From: Sulfurovum xiamenensis
GTDB lineage: Bacteria > Campylobacterota > Campylobacteria > Campylobacterales > Sulfurovaceae
Direction: 5' to 3'
Length of the DNA stretch: 64,000 nucleotides
Assembly (NCBI RefSeq): GCF_030347995.1
Contig: NZ_JAQIBC010000001.1
Location: 1 to 64,000 of the forward strand
The position numbers and the translations under genes were made by a program. Below, piece by piece: positions 17,521 to 28,505 of the stretch. Under the pieces are notes generated by a model. That model did no database searches, was not told the origin of the DNA, and was given only the letters and a program-made list of their open reading frames with translations. Position 1 is the first letter of the stretch; the number at the start of each line of letters is the position of its first letter.

Positions 17521-18657
17521 ATGAACAATATATACGATAATTTACCTTCCCCCTGTTGGCTTTTAGAAGAAGAGAAACTGCTTAAAAATCTTAATGTCAT
17601 CTCAGAGATCAAAAAAGAGAGTGGCGCCAAAGTATTGCTTGCACTCAAAGGGTATGCTTTGTGGAAAAGTTTTCCACTGATCAAACCCTATCTTGACGGA
17701 TGCTGTGCCAGTGGTCTACATGAAGCAAAGCTTGCGGATGAAACATTTTCTAAAGAAGTCCATACCTACTCTCCTGCCTTTAAAGAAGAGGAGATCGATG
17801 AGATAGCCAGGATATCACATCATCTGGTATTTAACTCCCCTGCCCAGTTCCGCCGGTTCGCCTCACAAGCGAAGAAGATCAATCCGAAACTCTCATTGGG
17901 ACTGCGTGTGAATCCGGAGTATTCAGAATCTCCCAAAGAGATATACAATCCTTGTGGACTCTACTCTAGACTCGGTACAACCGTACAAAATATGGATGAT
18001 GCCATTTTAGACGATTGTGATGGCTTGCATTTTCATGCACTCTGTGAGCAAGGGAGTGATGCATTGGAAAATGTACTCAAAAATTTTGAAGAGAAGTTTG
18101 CTGATTATATACCGAAAATGAAATGGATCAACTTTGGCGGAGGGCATCATATTACGCGTGAAGGATATGATACACAGAAGCTCATCGGGCTTATTAGGGA
18201 GTTTACAAAGAGATATGATGTAGAAGTCTATCTTGAACCTGGTGAAGCGATAGGATGGCAGACCGGACCACTGATCACAACTGTACTTGACATCGTGCAC
18301 AATGGTATGGATATAGCGATCCTGGACTCTTCTGCCGAAGCACACATGCCTGACACGATCATTATGCCTTACCGTGCTGATGTACGTCATTCTGGAGAGG
18401 CCGGGGAAAAGGCACACACCTATCGTCTGGCGGGCAATACCTGTCTCGCTGGAGATATTATGGGAGACTATAGTTTTGATGCCCCCCTTCAGATAGGGGA
18501 TAAAATCATCTTTGAAGACCAAATGCACTATACCATGGTAAAAGCCACGACCTTTAATGGAGTGAAACTTCCTTCTATAGCCATTCAAAGAGTGGATGGT
18601 ACTGTAGATGTGGTACGTAACTTCGGCTATGAAGATTTTAAACAGAGACTTTCATAG
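17521..18657 (+). CDS. nspC: Carboxynorspermidine decarboxylase
   Basis: NspC is a PLP-dependent fold-III decarboxylase that converts carboxyspermidine or carboxynorspermidine to the polyamine, the alternative spermidine route common in Campylobacterota. The PLP lysine is Lys43 in VLLALKGYALW. LGLRVNPEYSE and FHALCEQGSD belong to the barrel, the glycine-rich FGGGHHI binds the cofactor phosphate, and NTCLAGD holds the active-site Cys near residue 308. At 378 residues it is full length. It is a single plus-strand gene converging on tamB, and its usual partner dehydrogenase is not in the window. Confidence 0.95.
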   Translation: MNNIYDNLPSPCWLLEEEKLLKNLNVISEIKKESGAKVLLALKGYALWKSFPLIKPYLDGCCASGLHEAKLADETFSKEVHTYSPAFKEEEIDEIARISHHLVFNSPAQFRRFASQAKKINPKLSLGLRVNPEYSESPKEIYNPCGLYSRLGTTVQNMDDAILDDCDGLHFHALCEQGSDALENVLKNFEEKFADYIPKMKWINFGGGHHITREGYDTQKLIGLIREFTKRYDVEVYLEPGEAIGWQTGPLITTVLDIVHNGMDIAILDSSAEAHMPDTIIMPYRADVRHSGEAGEKAHTYRLAGNTCLAGDIMGDYSFDAPLQIGDKIIFEDQMHYTMVKATTFNGVKLPSIAIQRVDGTVDVVRNFGYEDFKQRLS

Positions 18658-18667
18658 ACCAAGAGGT

Positions 18668-21600
18668 TTAAAAATCTTTTTTATAGAGTATGTCATAGGA
18701 TTGTGACTCTTCACTCACACCTATCACACTCTCCGTGCGTTTGCCATGTTCGTATTTGAGTTTTACACTCGAAACCTCATCATTGACATAGATGATCGTG
18801 ATCTTGTCTGTCAACTTTTTACCTACCTCTACACTCTTCCCCTCTCCAAGTACAAGATGGTCCAACTGCACGCCAAGATTTGAAAGTGCTGACTTTGCCA
18901 TAGCACCTCCCATCATCTTCATCATCTCTTCACCGCTGTTTGTACCCGCACCCGCTTCTGAATCAAATAGTATGATCGACAATATCTGTTCTTTGGTCAG
19001 TGAAGGTTTGGAGGTGAAATGGATATTCGGTGCATCCGCTGAACCCGTGATCCTGATAGTGATAAGATGATTCAGAGATTGATAGGTGACACTCGCTTCA
19101 AGAAGCGGTTTGTTCGGATTACCTGTAAAATAGATATAACTCTTATCCAAAATAAACTTCTTCCCCTCGAAAGTATAGCTTCCCCCTTTTAGTATCTCTA
19201 CTGTACCTAAGAGCATGAGTTCTGACTCTTCTGCTTTATAGACACTCAGGTCTACTGCAGCTTTTATATCTACATTGCCTTTTTTATAGATAAGAGGTTT
19301 TTTTGTCTTTATCTGTACCGAGCTACTGAGTCCATCCATAAATGGATTGGGTTCTTTCTCTTTGATATCTTGCACGATGATAATATCACTGTCAGATGCG
19401 TAAGTCTTTTGACCCAGGTCATAGTGTATAGCACCACCCAAAAGCGTGATCTCACCATTGACAGATGTTTTATTCCCGTCCAGCACCGTTTTGATATCTA
19501 TAGCACTCTCCAGGTCAACGATCTCATGTGCTATAGGAAAGGTATCAGCTTCTGCCGTTATCGTTCCTTTTCTAGCCTTAAGGTCATAGGTACCCAGAAC
19601 CTTTAATCCGTCATTCAACCAAATAGGTTCCATGGTCACATTTTGATCGTTCAAAAATATCGTTGAGGATTTTGTAGAAAAAAGTTTTTGCCCTCCATAG
19701 GTAAACCTGTAATGGTTCAATACAATTTTTTCATCCTGCAAATGCACTGCCAGATCTATATCATTGACAATATGTTCTGTTTTCCGCTCTGCTTGATAGC
19801 TGATCTGCGGTGATCTCAGTGCAATGTCGATATTTTTTAACTCACTGAGTGCTACAGAAAGTTCTGCACTCCCTTTAACTACAGGAACCTCTCCAAGGGT
19901 ATAGACATCTTTAATACTTTTTATCAAAGCATTCATAGAAGTGATCTGTGTATCTACTGTGAGTTTTTCTTCAGGCACGCCAGATAGATTGGCATATACA
20001 CCACCTAATGTGACCTTCCCTTTTAATTGGCTACTGTTCATATCATATTGTGCATTTGCATTAAGCTTTCCGGCTGTAACTACAGCATCTACACTATTTC
20101 CTAGTACTGTTACGTCACTTTTGAGAGGATCCAGATGATCCCACTTTATAGAGGTATTGTAAGTGTACAAAAGTGACTCTTTAGGTATATGCATCACTGT
20201 TTGTACTTGTAATCTCTCTTTCAAACTCATGTTCACATCGATATTCACCACATTAGAGTCTATTTTCGCATAGGCCATCAGCGAAGCATTCTTCTCAAAG
20301 CTGATAGGTGCATCTATGACCATATTGGCTTTTGTTTGGTTCAGTTCTACAGGAAGTGCTATAAATTCATTAAGCAGCAATGGATGCTTGTTCTCTAAAT
20401 GTAAATCAGCCTTTTTAAAATCAGGGGAGATAAATGTTCCTTGTAGATTATCTGACTCTATCTCTGTTTTCACACTGTGTCCGTCACCTTTGTATGTGAC
20501 GCGTAAGTGATCAAGAGGTTTTACAAATTTTGGATCAACGCCAATGATCTTTGCAGCATATATCTCTCCACTGTAACTGATATGCTTATCCATCGTAAAA
20601 AGATTGGTCACCAAAACATCTTTTGCATACGGTGTTGTCAGCAGTAGATCACTCTTAGCCTTGAGAGTGCTTTTTTTGATATCATACTCCACATTGATAT
20701 GTAGATCATCGATATCAAGATTAAAATCATTGACATCTGCCTTCAGGACCTGTTTCATCTTTATTTTCAGATCTGAATTTACCATTGATCGAGAGACATT
20801 AAGATCAACAACGATGTCTCCCACGGCTTCTCTTCTTATAGGCAGTTCATAGAGTTTAAAGAGTGCTTTTTTAGGTTTGAAATCCACCTTTCCAATGAGT
20901 TTATTATTTTTCACTCTTGTCTTATAATATATATCACTGAGGTTTGTACTGCTGTGCACATTCAGATCAGCTTTTTGAAGTAGAAGCTTTTCTACATCAA
21001 AAACGGCGTCCCTTCCACTTACATTAAACGCTTTCGCATCTACAGGACCATAGATAAAAGGAAGTGTATTAATCTTTAATCTGTCTAGATGTACCCATTT
21101 AGGCATCAAGGGATTCACCGTTTTATCTTTGCTTCTATTATCATTCCCTGTAACGACTGTATCACTTTCATTACTCTCATTACTGTCTGGAACAATAAGT
21201 GTTTGCAGTGCAAGTGCATCAAGCTCTTTGATGGTCAATTCTCTTACATTCAGATACCTATCTTTCAAACCTGCCTTCAAAGTGATCTTAGTCACATTAG
21301 AATCCACTTTCAGATCCAAGGCACGTACATCCACACTATCACTTGAATACTGCAAATCCCTTACATCCAACATCAGCTTTGAGATACCTATCCCCTGTTC
21401 ATCAAAGGGTTCAAGACTCAGTGAAGCATGCTGTACATTTACATCTATCTCCAAAGGCGCATCCGTACTGCTGCTCTCATTGCTTGTATTATTTTCGCGG
21501 GAAGAGAAAGACGCCATCAGTGTTTTGACCGTACCCACATTGGCTTTTTCGACCTGCAGGGTATTGATGATAAGTGTTTTTTTGAAAAGTCCGGCAGGGT

Positions 21601-21862
21601 TCCATTTCAGCGTAATATGTTTAACAAGCGGATCTTCATTATATGCCAAATCTTCTATCATCACTCCCGTCAGTACATTTCCATGGATACGGCTGTAAGA
21701 GATGTTATAATCAGGTGCAAAGTGATCAGCCACTTTCCTGACAACATAGGCTGAATTGACGATAAAATAAAGAGCCAGTCCCAAGACAATAGCCAGTATG
21801 AGTAGGTATACAATGATTTTTCTTATCCATAACAAGGGCCTGTAAAGTAATATCTTTTTCAA
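18668..21862 (-). CDS. tamB: Translocation and assembly module protein TamB
   Basis: A 1,064-residue AsmA-like envelope protein of the TamB (DUF490) family. It has one N-terminal membrane anchor (IIVYLLILAIVLGLALYFIV), a very long periplasmic beta-rich stretch, and the conserved C-terminal domain ending with repeated strands such as SYTFEGKKFILDKSYIYFTG and IRITGSADAPNIHFTSKPSLT. TamB works with TamA in outer-membrane protein assembly, and the family is also implicated in lipid transport between membranes. The gene overlaps tamA by 4 bp. Its length is on the short side compared with enterobacterial TamB. Confidence 0.9.
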   Translation of the reverse strand: MKKILLYRPLLWIRKIIVYLLILAIVLGLALYFIVNSAYVVRKVADHFAPDYNISYSRIHGNVLTGVMIEDLAYNEDPLVKHITLKWNPAGLFKKTLIINTLQVEKANVGTVKTLMASFSSRENNTSNESSSTDAPLEIDVNVQHASLSLEPFDEQGIGISKLMLDVRDLQYSSDSVDVRALDLKVDSNVTKITLKAGLKDRYLNVRELTIKELDALALQTLIVPDSNESNESDTVVTGNDNRSKDKTVNPLMPKWVHLDRLKINTLPFIYGPVDAKAFNVSGRDAVFDVEKLLLQKADLNVHSSTNLSDIYYKTRVKNNKLIGKVDFKPKKALFKLYELPIRREAVGDIVVDLNVSRSMVNSDLKIKMKQVLKADVNDFNLDIDDLHINVEYDIKKSTLKAKSDLLLTTPYAKDVLVTNLFTMDKHISYSGEIYAAKIIGVDPKFVKPLDHLRVTYKGDGHSVKTEIESDNLQGTFISPDFKKADLHLENKHPLLLNEFIALPVELNQTKANMVIDAPISFEKNASLMAYAKIDSNVVNIDVNMSLKERLQVQTVMHIPKESLLYTYNTSIKWDHLDPLKSDVTVLGNSVDAVVTAGKLNANAQYDMNSSQLKGKVTLGGVYANLSGVPEEKLTVDTQITSMNALIKSIKDVYTLGEVPVVKGSAELSVALSELKNIDIALRSPQISYQAERKTEHIVNDIDLAVHLQDEKIVLNHYRFTYGGQKLFSTKSSTIFLNDQNVTMEPIWLNDGLKVLGTYDLKARKGTITAEADTFPIAHEIVDLESAIDIKTVLDGNKTSVNGEITLLGGAIHYDLGQKTYASDSDIIIVQDIKEKEPNPFMDGLSSSVQIKTKKPLIYKKGNVDIKAAVDLSVYKAEESELMLLGTVEILKGGSYTFEGKKFILDKSYIYFTGNPNKPLLEASVTYQSLNHLITIRITGSADAPNIHFTSKPSLTKEQILSIILFDSEAGAGTNSGEEMMKMMGGAMAKSALSNLGVQLDHLVLGEGKSVEVGKKLTDKITIIYVNDEVSSVKLKYEHGKRTESVIGVSEESQSYDILYKKDF

Positions 21863-23619
21863 AACGATTGTCCTATCTGAAATGAAATGCCATACTGTGA
21901 GAAATCATTGACATTGAAACCTATATCCAGTTTAAAAGGGCCTATAGGTGTCATATAACGAGCTCCTAAACCCACAGCAGAGATGATCTCTCCTTTAAAA
22001 TTGTAACTTTCCTCTGTAAGCATGGTATTGTCCGTAAAGAGTGCCCCATAGATATCACCCCATACAGGGTAATTTGCTTCCAAAGAGAGATTGGCCATGG
22101 TTGAAGCACCATAGATACTATCTTCTGTAGGAGAAATGATCACCCCCAGTTCTCTAAATCCGTATGCACGGTTAGAGTAGGCACCTCCCCCAAAAAAATA
22201 CTTTGATTCGGGCAGTCCATTCTCGGTTGAGACATCCACTATACCTACCTTTCCTACAGCTGCAAGCGTAAGATCCGCAAATGTATGGATGAACCTGCCT
22301 TCGAACAGTGTTTTCATATAGACACTGGCTTCCTCATCATAGGAGAGGCCAAATTCACCGTAAGCAGAAAGGTAATACCCATATTTTGGATTGAGTTTGG
22401 AATCTCTTGCATCATAGACAAGGTCAACATAGGGATATAGGAGTGGAAAGGTACCCTCTGTCACTGCCTGCGACAATTCAACACCCCTATCAAGATTTTC
22501 TAATGCAGAGATAACAATATTTTCCAAAGCAACACCTGCTCTTAATCTTAATCTTTTATGCTCATGTTCTAGATAGGCTCTTAAAAATGCTTTTTCCTCT
22601 TTAAATCCATCAAACTCCAAATTTGAATATCCTGTATTCCCACCTAGATCCGTGTAATACCCAAAAATATCTAAAAATGCCGGTTTAAAATAGCCCAACT
22701 TGATCAACTGTTCTCTTTGAGACCAAGATGTTTGAAGCTTTAATTCCTGCGCATTGCCCATAAAGTTATGTTTGGTGATTTCTCCAAGCACCCGCATTCC
22801 TACATACGTATCATAGCCTGCACCCGCTTCCAAATGGTAGGGTTTTTCCATCTCTGTAAAGGTGATATCTACCGGTACCACATTGTAAAACTTCCTATCT
22901 ACATCGATAATCACACTGTCAAAAGCATTAAGTCCATAGAGCCTGTTAGATGTATCCTGTATCAGATCCGTACTATACTTTTGACCCTCTTTGGCTTTGA
23001 CACGTGACCTGATGACATCCTCGTCGATTGTTTCCAACCCTGAAGTAGTCAACTTTCCAAAGGTACATATACCGCCTTTCCGTAAGACATAACGCAGATC
23101 AACAGTATGCAGATCAAGATCGACATAGGCTTTCGTGTCTAGATCATAACTGCAATACCCCTCTTTGAGTAATCCTGCAATCATTTTACTTTTTATTGCT
23201 ATAAAGGTTTCAGCTCTAAAAATATCATCTTTTTTCATAGTGACCATGGTAGAGATGTTATAGTCACTGGAGATATTGATATCTCTCACCCTGACAGGTT
23301 CATTCTCACTAATGGTTACAAAGACGGTTGTGTTAGTCTCTTGAATGGTAAAATTGGCATCATAAAACCCTTCAGAGTCGTAAAAGCTTTTTAATGAGGG
23401 TTTTAAAGAAGGTATGAGTTTATCTTTGATACGAGGGGTGTTATCTTTCCAAAATTGGAAAAAACCTGGTGTGGTCACACCCAAGGCATCTTGCAGATCA
23501 GATTCTTCGAAATATTTTTGACCACTAAAGTGAATCTCATGGGTAGGTAATTCTATTTCATCAGCAAAAAGAAGTGTAGATATGCATATGATAAGACAAA
23601 ATGTAAACGTGTGCCGCAT
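21859..23619 (-). CDS. tamA: Outer-membrane assembly factor TamA (BamA family)
   Basis: A 586-residue Omp85-family protein. It has a signal peptide (TFCLIICISTLLFA), then POTRA-like repeats over about residues 25-250, and a C-terminal 16-strand barrel of the bacterial surface antigen type. The barrel part shows EAGAGYDTYVGMRVLGEITKHNF, YPYVDLVYDARDSKLNP and AVGLGARYMTPIGPFKLDIGF, and it ends in an aromatic Phe, as needed for outer-membrane insertion. It is translationally coupled to tamB downstream, which supports TamA rather than BamA. Confidence 0.9.
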   Translation of the reverse strand: MRHTFTFCLIICISTLLFADEIELPTHEIHFSGQKYFEESDLQDALGVTTPGFFQFWKDNTPRIKDKLIPSLKPSLKSFYDSEGFYDANFTIQETNTTVFVTISENEPVRVRDINISSDYNISTMVTMKKDDIFRAETFIAIKSKMIAGLLKEGYCSYDLDTKAYVDLDLHTVDLRYVLRKGGICTFGKLTTSGLETIDEDVIRSRVKAKEGQKYSTDLIQDTSNRLYGLNAFDSVIIDVDRKFYNVVPVDITFTEMEKPYHLEAGAGYDTYVGMRVLGEITKHNFMGNAQELKLQTSWSQREQLIKLGYFKPAFLDIFGYYTDLGGNTGYSNLEFDGFKEEKAFLRAYLEHEHKRLRLRAGVALENIVISALENLDRGVELSQAVTEGTFPLLYPYVDLVYDARDSKLNPKYGYYLSAYGEFGLSYDEEASVYMKTLFEGRFIHTFADLTLAAVGKVGIVDVSTENGLPESKYFFGGGAYSNRAYGFRELGVIISPTEDSIYGASTMANLSLEANYPVWGDIYGALFTDNTMLTEESYNFKGEIISAVGLGARYMTPIGPFKLDIGFNVNDFSQYGISFQIGQSF

Positions 23620-23655
23620 ATTTTACTCTCCTAAAATACTATAGTTAACTTCTCT

Positions 23656-24543
23656 TTAATCCAGTAAGTCTTTCACACTCTCCAAAGGATCTTTACCCTC
23701 TTCTATCATGGCATAGACTTCTGCAGCAATAGGAAGATAGATCTCTTTCTCTTTGGCTATTTTATGCAAGGCTTTGGCTGTAGGTACTCCCTCGGCCACT
23801 TCTCCAAGCTCACTGAGTATCTCATCCATATCCTTACCCTTTGCCAGTCCTAATCCTACTCTGTAATTCCTTGAGAGTGTCGAACTTGCTGTAAGAAAAA
23901 GGTCGCCTGCGCCGCCCAAGGAAAGAAACGTTTCAGTCTTTGCACCAAACGCTTCTCCAAAACGTGTCATTTCCACCAAGCCTCTGGAGATGAGTGCTGC
24001 CCGCGCATTATTTCCAAGCCCCAAACCATCACACACGCCACCGGCAATGGCAATAACATTTTTATAGGCTCCGGAGACTTCTGCACCAACAACATCGCTG
24101 CTTACATACCCTTTGATAAATTTTGGTAGTGCATCTGCATAGGTTTGTGCCAATTCATGATTTGTAGAACTAATGATCAATGCGGTTGGAAGCGATTTTT
24201 GCACTTCTGCTGCGAAGGACGGACCGGAGATGAAAGCCAGTCTATCCGCAGAGACAAAGTCACCGTACACATCATTCAAAAAAGCTCCAGTACTTGTCTC
24301 TATCCCTTTGGCTGCAACCAGGATCTTCTGTCCATGGTCCACAAAATTCTCTTCCATCCATCCGCGAACAAACTGTGCAGGGATAGCTATCACCAGATAC
24401 TCACACTTTAACGCTTCACTCATAGGCACAAAATTCTCTATCGCTTTCGAATGCCGAGAAGAGATCACCACATCATTCTTTTGACTATAGGCATGATACA
24501 GAGCCTGTCCCCATTTCCCTGCGCCTATAATTGCCATTTTCAT
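23656..24543 (-). CDS. gpsA: Glycerol-3-phosphate dehydrogenase [NAD(P)+]
   Basis: GpsA reduces dihydroxyacetone phosphate to sn-glycerol-3-phosphate for phospholipid synthesis. The Rossmann motif AIIGAGKWGQAL starts the protein. AAKGIE and ISGPSFAAEV follow, and the helical C-terminal domain has GAYKNVIAIAGGVCDGLGLG with the catalytic Lys. At 295 residues it is slightly shorter than E. coli GpsA. It overlaps the upstream potassium-channel gene by 4 bp and precedes tamA by about 36 bp. Confidence 0.96.
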   Translation of the reverse strand: MKMAIIGAGKWGQALYHAYSQKNDVVISSRHSKAIENFVPMSEALKCEYLVIAIPAQFVRGWMEENFVDHGQKILVAAKGIETSTGAFLNDVYGDFVSADRLAFISGPSFAAEVQKSLPTALIISSTNHELAQTYADALPKFIKGYVSSDVVGAEVSGAYKNVIAIAGGVCDGLGLGNNARAALISRGLVEMTRFGEAFGAKTETFLSLGGAGDLFLTASSTLSRNYRVGLGLAKGKDMDEILSELGEVAEGVPTAKALHKIAKEKEIYLPIAAEVYAMIEEGKDPLESVKDLLD

Positions 24544-26180
24544 CTTTCTACCCTTTTTACATTATTTTCGATCATTTCAACAAACTGTGAAGCACTCTCA
24601 TCATACATATCAAATATTTTACTCACACCCGCCAAAAGCAATTTTCTATTGTCTTCTTTCGTATCAGAAAGTGCCACGATTTCATCTTTAAATCCATTGG
24701 CACGCAGCGTAATGCTGTAGTAGACATTCAACGCTTCATCATTCATTGCACACACTGCGATCCCATCCTTGATATCAGGAGTTTCACTGTTTTTTTTATC
24801 GATGAGGATCACATTGGTAAAACCGTCATCTTTAGCTGCTTCATAACTCTCATTTCCAATCTCATAGATCGTCACTTCTATCCCCTCTTCTTTAAGCATT
24901 TTACAGATATGGTCACTCTTATGCGTATAACCGAAAAAGGAAATACTTTTCTTCTCCTCTTCACTGTGTTTCTTCAAATAATGAAAAGCTCTTGTATCTA
25001 TCACATCATAAGGTTCGACCAAGCCATCTACTTTTGTCGCTTCATACTGTGGACGTAACTCAACTTGATTCATACGGGCATACACCACAGAATCTGATTG
25101 GATACTTTTTGCATTGAGGATAAAATAGATATTATTGATATCAGAACTGCTTAAAGTCAGCATCGCTGCGATATTCCCTCTTTTATACAATGTTTTGACC
25201 ATCTTTGCACTGGAACCATCTGCATGTATCACTTGATAGCCATCCTGTTGTGCTTTATTGGCTTTCGTTTCATCGTCTTCTATAATCACAGGTTCATATA
25301 TTTTCTGTATTTTTAATTTCTTTGCGATCGTTGTTCCCAAATGCCCATATCCATTAATGATAACCACGTTATGCATTTTATGCACATGATTGATACTGTC
25401 CTGGTTACGCAGTTCACTAAATCTTTCAGAAAAAGCAGAAACCATCACAGAAGTCACAAAAGAGATCATCGCGATACCAAATATAATACCGAACATCGAT
25501 ACGATCTTACCCAGTTCGGTCACAGGAGCAATATCACCATACCCCACTGTAGAGATGGTCACTAAGGCCCAATAGATAGCATCCAGATAAGAACCCAACG
25601 CTTGATTGATACCGAATTCAAGCAGATAAAATATAGAACCAAAGGTAAAAGTGACGCCCAAAAGCATATAGCCTAAAAAGACAAATTCAAAACGTTTTTT
25701 AAGTAATGCGTTAAACAGGCTCGATGCCCCATGCATATAATGATAGAGTTTTAAGAGCCGCAAGATTCTAAATTTGGGGAAAATAGCTATAAGATCGATC
25801 AATGCAGGCAGGGAGATCATATAGCGTAATTTCGATCTTAAAACCGCCCAGTATCTCTCAGAACTACTAGTGTCAGAAGCTGAAGCAACGAGATATTTAT
25901 GGATATCATGGCTGATCCATAATCTTAGCAGATACTCCACAGCAAAGATGGCTGTCACAAAATAGAGATCGAATTCCACAAGCCATTCAGGGACCTTGCC
26001 TGTTTTGCTCAAGATGAGTATCGCAATAGAGAGCACAATAAGCATGATCATAAATGCATCAAAGTACTTTTTATAGGGGTAGTTTATATCTTCAAGCAGT
26101 GAACGAAAAAAAGATTTTATCTTTTGATAGCGTACAGAACTGTCTATCTTGTGCGAGAGTTTAACGATGAAATCATGCAT
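24540..26180 (-). CDS. Voltage-gated-type potassium channel with TrkA-N domain
   Basis: A 546-residue six-helix ion channel followed by a cytoplasmic RCK/TrkA_N regulatory region. Helices S1-S6 span about residues 40-250. An S4-like stretch has regularly spaced basic residues (FPKFRILRLLKLYHYM). The pore carries the K+ selectivity filter TVGYGD at about residue 215. After the pore, VVIINGYGHLGTTIAKKL is the nucleotide-binding motif of the TrkA_N domain, and a second, more divergent domain follows. It probably controls K+ flux in response to bound nucleotide. It overlaps gpsA by 4 bp, an unexpected partner. Confidence 0.88.
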   Translation of the reverse strand: MHDFIVKLSHKIDSSVRYQKIKSFFRSLLEDINYPYKKYFDAFMIMLIVLSIAILILSKTGKVPEWLVEFDLYFVTAIFAVEYLLRLWISHDIHKYLVASASDTSSSERYWAVLRSKLRYMISLPALIDLIAIFPKFRILRLLKLYHYMHGASSLFNALLKKRFEFVFLGYMLLGVTFTFGSIFYLLEFGINQALGSYLDAIYWALVTISTVGYGDIAPVTELGKIVSMFGIIFGIAMISFVTSVMVSAFSERFSELRNQDSINHVHKMHNVVIINGYGHLGTTIAKKLKIQKIYEPVIIEDDETKANKAQQDGYQVIHADGSSAKMVKTLYKRGNIAAMLTLSSSDINNIYFILNAKSIQSDSVVYARMNQVELRPQYEATKVDGLVEPYDVIDTRAFHYLKKHSEEEKKSISFFGYTHKSDHICKMLKEEGIEVTIYEIGNESYEAAKDDGFTNVILIDKKNSETPDIKDGIAVCAMNDEALNVYYSITLRANGFKDEIVALSDTKEDNRKLLLAGVSKIFDMYDESASQFVEMIENNVKRVER

Positions 26181-26238
26181 ATATTGCTACCTCCCAAAAT
26201 GCACATCCCATGGTACGATGCCATGGATGAATTATATT

Positions 26239-27669
26239 TTATCCCAATCTTTGTTTCAGTAACTCATTGACCTTACCAGGATTTGCAGTCCCTTTGCTGG
26301 CTTTCATCGTTTGTCCGACAAAGAAACCAAAAAGCTTCTCTTTACCGCCTTTATACTCTTCTACCTTTTCCGGGTTCGCAGCCAGTATCTCATCGATAAT
26401 GGCCAAGATAGCGCTATCATCACTGACCTGTGCAAGTCCTAGCTTATCGATCAATCCATCGATATCACGATCTTCATTTTCCATCATATGATCAAGGATC
26501 TCTTTAGCACCTTTACCGGAGATAGTATTGTCAGTAATTTTAGATACCAAGGTACCCAGTGTTTTGGCATCTACCGGCGAATCTTCTATAGAGACTCCTG
26601 CTTTATTCAGACGGCCAAGAAGTTCAGAGGTCAACCAGGTTACTGCTGTTTTAGCCACAGCACCGTGCTCTAACATCTCTTCAAAGTAGTATGCCATCTC
26701 TTTATCTGCTGTGATCACATGGGCATCATAAGGCTTGATCCCAAGTTCTTCCATATACCGTTTTGCTTTTGCATCCGGAAGTTCCGGCATGATCTTTGCT
26801 TCTGCTACCATCTCATCCGTCACGATAAGCGGACGCAGGTCTGGATCCGGGAAGTAGCGGTAATCCGCAGCTTCTTCTTTTCCTCTCATTGATTTTGTTA
26901 CACCCTCTTCCACATTCCAAAGACGTGTCTCCTGATAGACTTCCTCTTCATACACACCATCTTCATAGGCTTCAGTCTGTCTTTGCACCTCATAAGCGAT
27001 CGCAGCAGACACGAATTTAAACGAGTTGATGTTTTTGATCTCTACTCTGGTACCAAACGCTTCTTGGCCTTTAGGACGGATGGAAACATTCACATCACAT
27101 CTGAACGATCCCTCTTGCATGTTTGCGTCTGAGATATCAAGATAACGTACCGTAGAGTGAAGTTTTTTCAAGTATGCTACCGCTTCATCAGCACTTCTCA
27201 TATCCGGTTGAGATACGATCTCAAGCAGTGGTGTACCCGCACGGTTGAGATCCACCTTCGAGTGGTTTCCCTCATGCATGTTCTTCCCTGCATCCGCTTC
27301 AAGATGCGCCTGTGTCATACCTATGCGTTTTTGTGTACCATCTTCCAAGTCTATGAACAACTCACCATTTTGTACGATCGCCTTTGTCAACTGTGTGATC
27401 TGATACGCCGACGGACTGTCCGGATAAAAATAAGATTTTCTATCGAATACAGAATCATGGTTAACATCTGCATTGATCGCATATCCAAATCTCATCGCCT
27501 TGATCGCAGCTTCTTTATTGACCACTGGTAAAGCACCCGGAAGTGCTAAACAGGTAGGACAGGTATTGATATTTTGATGCTCTGCAAAAGAAGTAGGACA
27601 AGAGCAAAAGAGTTTAGTTTTAGTGTTAAGCTGCACATGCACTTCAAGACCGATAACGGTTTCAAACAT
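26239..27669 (-). CDS. gatB: Asp/Glu-tRNA amidotransferase subunit B
   Basis: GatB is the kinase and tRNA-binding subunit of GatCAB, which converts Glu-tRNA(Gln) and Asp-tRNA(Asn) to the amidated forms in bacteria without the direct synthetases. It begins [20 protein letters not shown], has the CxCP metal-binding region (CSCPTSF and NTCPTC), and later [19 protein letters not shown]. The C-terminal YqeY-like tail ends [12 protein letters not shown]. At 476 residues it is full length. GatA and GatC are not encoded nearby, as is common in this group. Confidence 0.96.
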   Translation of the reverse strand: MFETVIGLEVHVQLNTKTKLFCSCPTSFAEHQNINTCPTCLALPGALPVVNKEAAIKAMRFGYAINADVNHDSVFDRKSYFYPDSPSAYQITQLTKAIVQNGELFIDLEDGTQKRIGMTQAHLEADAGKNMHEGNHSKVDLNRAGTPLLEIVSQPDMRSADEAVAYLKKLHSTVRYLDISDANMQEGSFRCDVNVSIRPKGQEAFGTRVEIKNINSFKFVSAAIAYEVQRQTEAYEDGVYEEEVYQETRLWNVEEGVTKSMRGKEEAADYRYFPDPDLRPLIVTDEMVAEAKIMPELPDAKAKRYMEELGIKPYDAHVITADKEMAYYFEEMLEHGAVAKTAVTWLTSELLGRLNKAGVSIEDSPVDAKTLGTLVSKITDNTISGKGAKEILDHMMENEDRDIDGLIDKLGLAQVSDDSAILAIIDEILAANPEKVEEYKGGKEKLFGFFVGQTMKASKGTANPGKVNELLKQRLG

Positions 27670-27750
27670 AGTAAGTATCCTTATAAATATAACGCGTATT
27701 TAATAAGGTAGATTATAGCGTTTTGCTTATTTAAGAGAGTTTATTCTCCA

Positions 27751-28503
27751 CTATTGCTTGATGATACGTACATCCCCGAAGAAGATCAAGTCTTTCAGGA
27801 CAGCTTTTTCTACCAGCCCCTCTTTACCGATCCTTACATCCAATTCACCCTGTTTGCTATGGTAAAGTTTACGATACATTACCACCCTACTGTACCAATC
27901 ACCCTCTTGACCCTCACCTACAAAATCTATGATCTCTTTTAAGACTTTTCCAGAAGGTATCGTTATGTCAACACGCCCATTTTTACGGTCTTCCCCTACG
28001 GCTTTAAATTGATACTTTTCAGGTCTGTATTTCTCTTTGATATGTACTGGAAGATTCAAAAAAAAGGTCATGAGATCATCTTTGGCATAATACTCCAGTT
28101 TTTCTGTAGCATTGATGATCTGTTGATCATATTTCCACTTTTTATACTGACGTGTGAGTCTCTTTTTTTTATGATCCACCCTGTAGATCGTTGTACTGGT
28201 ATAGGGACCAAAAGATTTGATCATCTGATACATATCCGTCACCAGAAGACCTTTTGAAATGTGTCCTTTCGAGATATGTCTCTCTTGAAGATCATCAGTG
28301 ACAGTTTTTGCTATACCCAGTGTAGATACATTTGCATCTATCATATAATATGTGTCATCAGTTCTCAGAATCGCATGTGCCTTACCCACTTGACCAAATA
28401 TGCCATACTCCACACGGTAATCCGCTGCAATCTCTTCGGCCTGCAGAAGTACTGAAAAAAAGACACCAATGAGAGAAATAAGCAGTAAACTATTTCGTAA
28501 CAT
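27751..28503 (-). CDS. DUF3108-type periplasmic protein
   Basis: A 250-residue exported protein with a clear signal peptide (LLLISLIGVFFSVLLQAEE). The mature part reads EIAADYRVEYGIFGQVGKAHAILR, then a beta-rich body that includes MTFFLNLPVHIKE and a repeat-like KNGRVDITIPSGKVLKEI. This pattern matches the DUF3108 family, whose function is unknown but which is often linked to envelope or outer-membrane proteins. It ends 3 bp from the ThiE-like gene upstream on the same strand, so they are probably co-transcribed. Confidence 0.7.
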   Translation of the reverse strand: MLRNSLLLISLIGVFFSVLLQAEEIAADYRVEYGIFGQVGKAHAILRTDDTYYMIDANVSTLGIAKTVTDDLQERHISKGHISKGLLVTDMYQMIKSFGPYTSTTIYRVDHKKKRLTRQYKKWKYDQQIINATEKLEYYAKDDLMTFFLNLPVHIKEKYRPEKYQFKAVGEDRKNGRVDITIPSGKVLKEIIDFVGEGQEGDWYSRVVMYRKLYHSKQGELDVRIGKEGLVEKAVLKDLIFFGDVRIIKQ

Positions 28504-28505
28504 TC

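Noticed and set aside
21129-21698. 189-codon plus-strand open frame opposite tamB
   Set aside because: Ser/Leu-rich product antisense to tamB, with no recognisable domain and no start signal.
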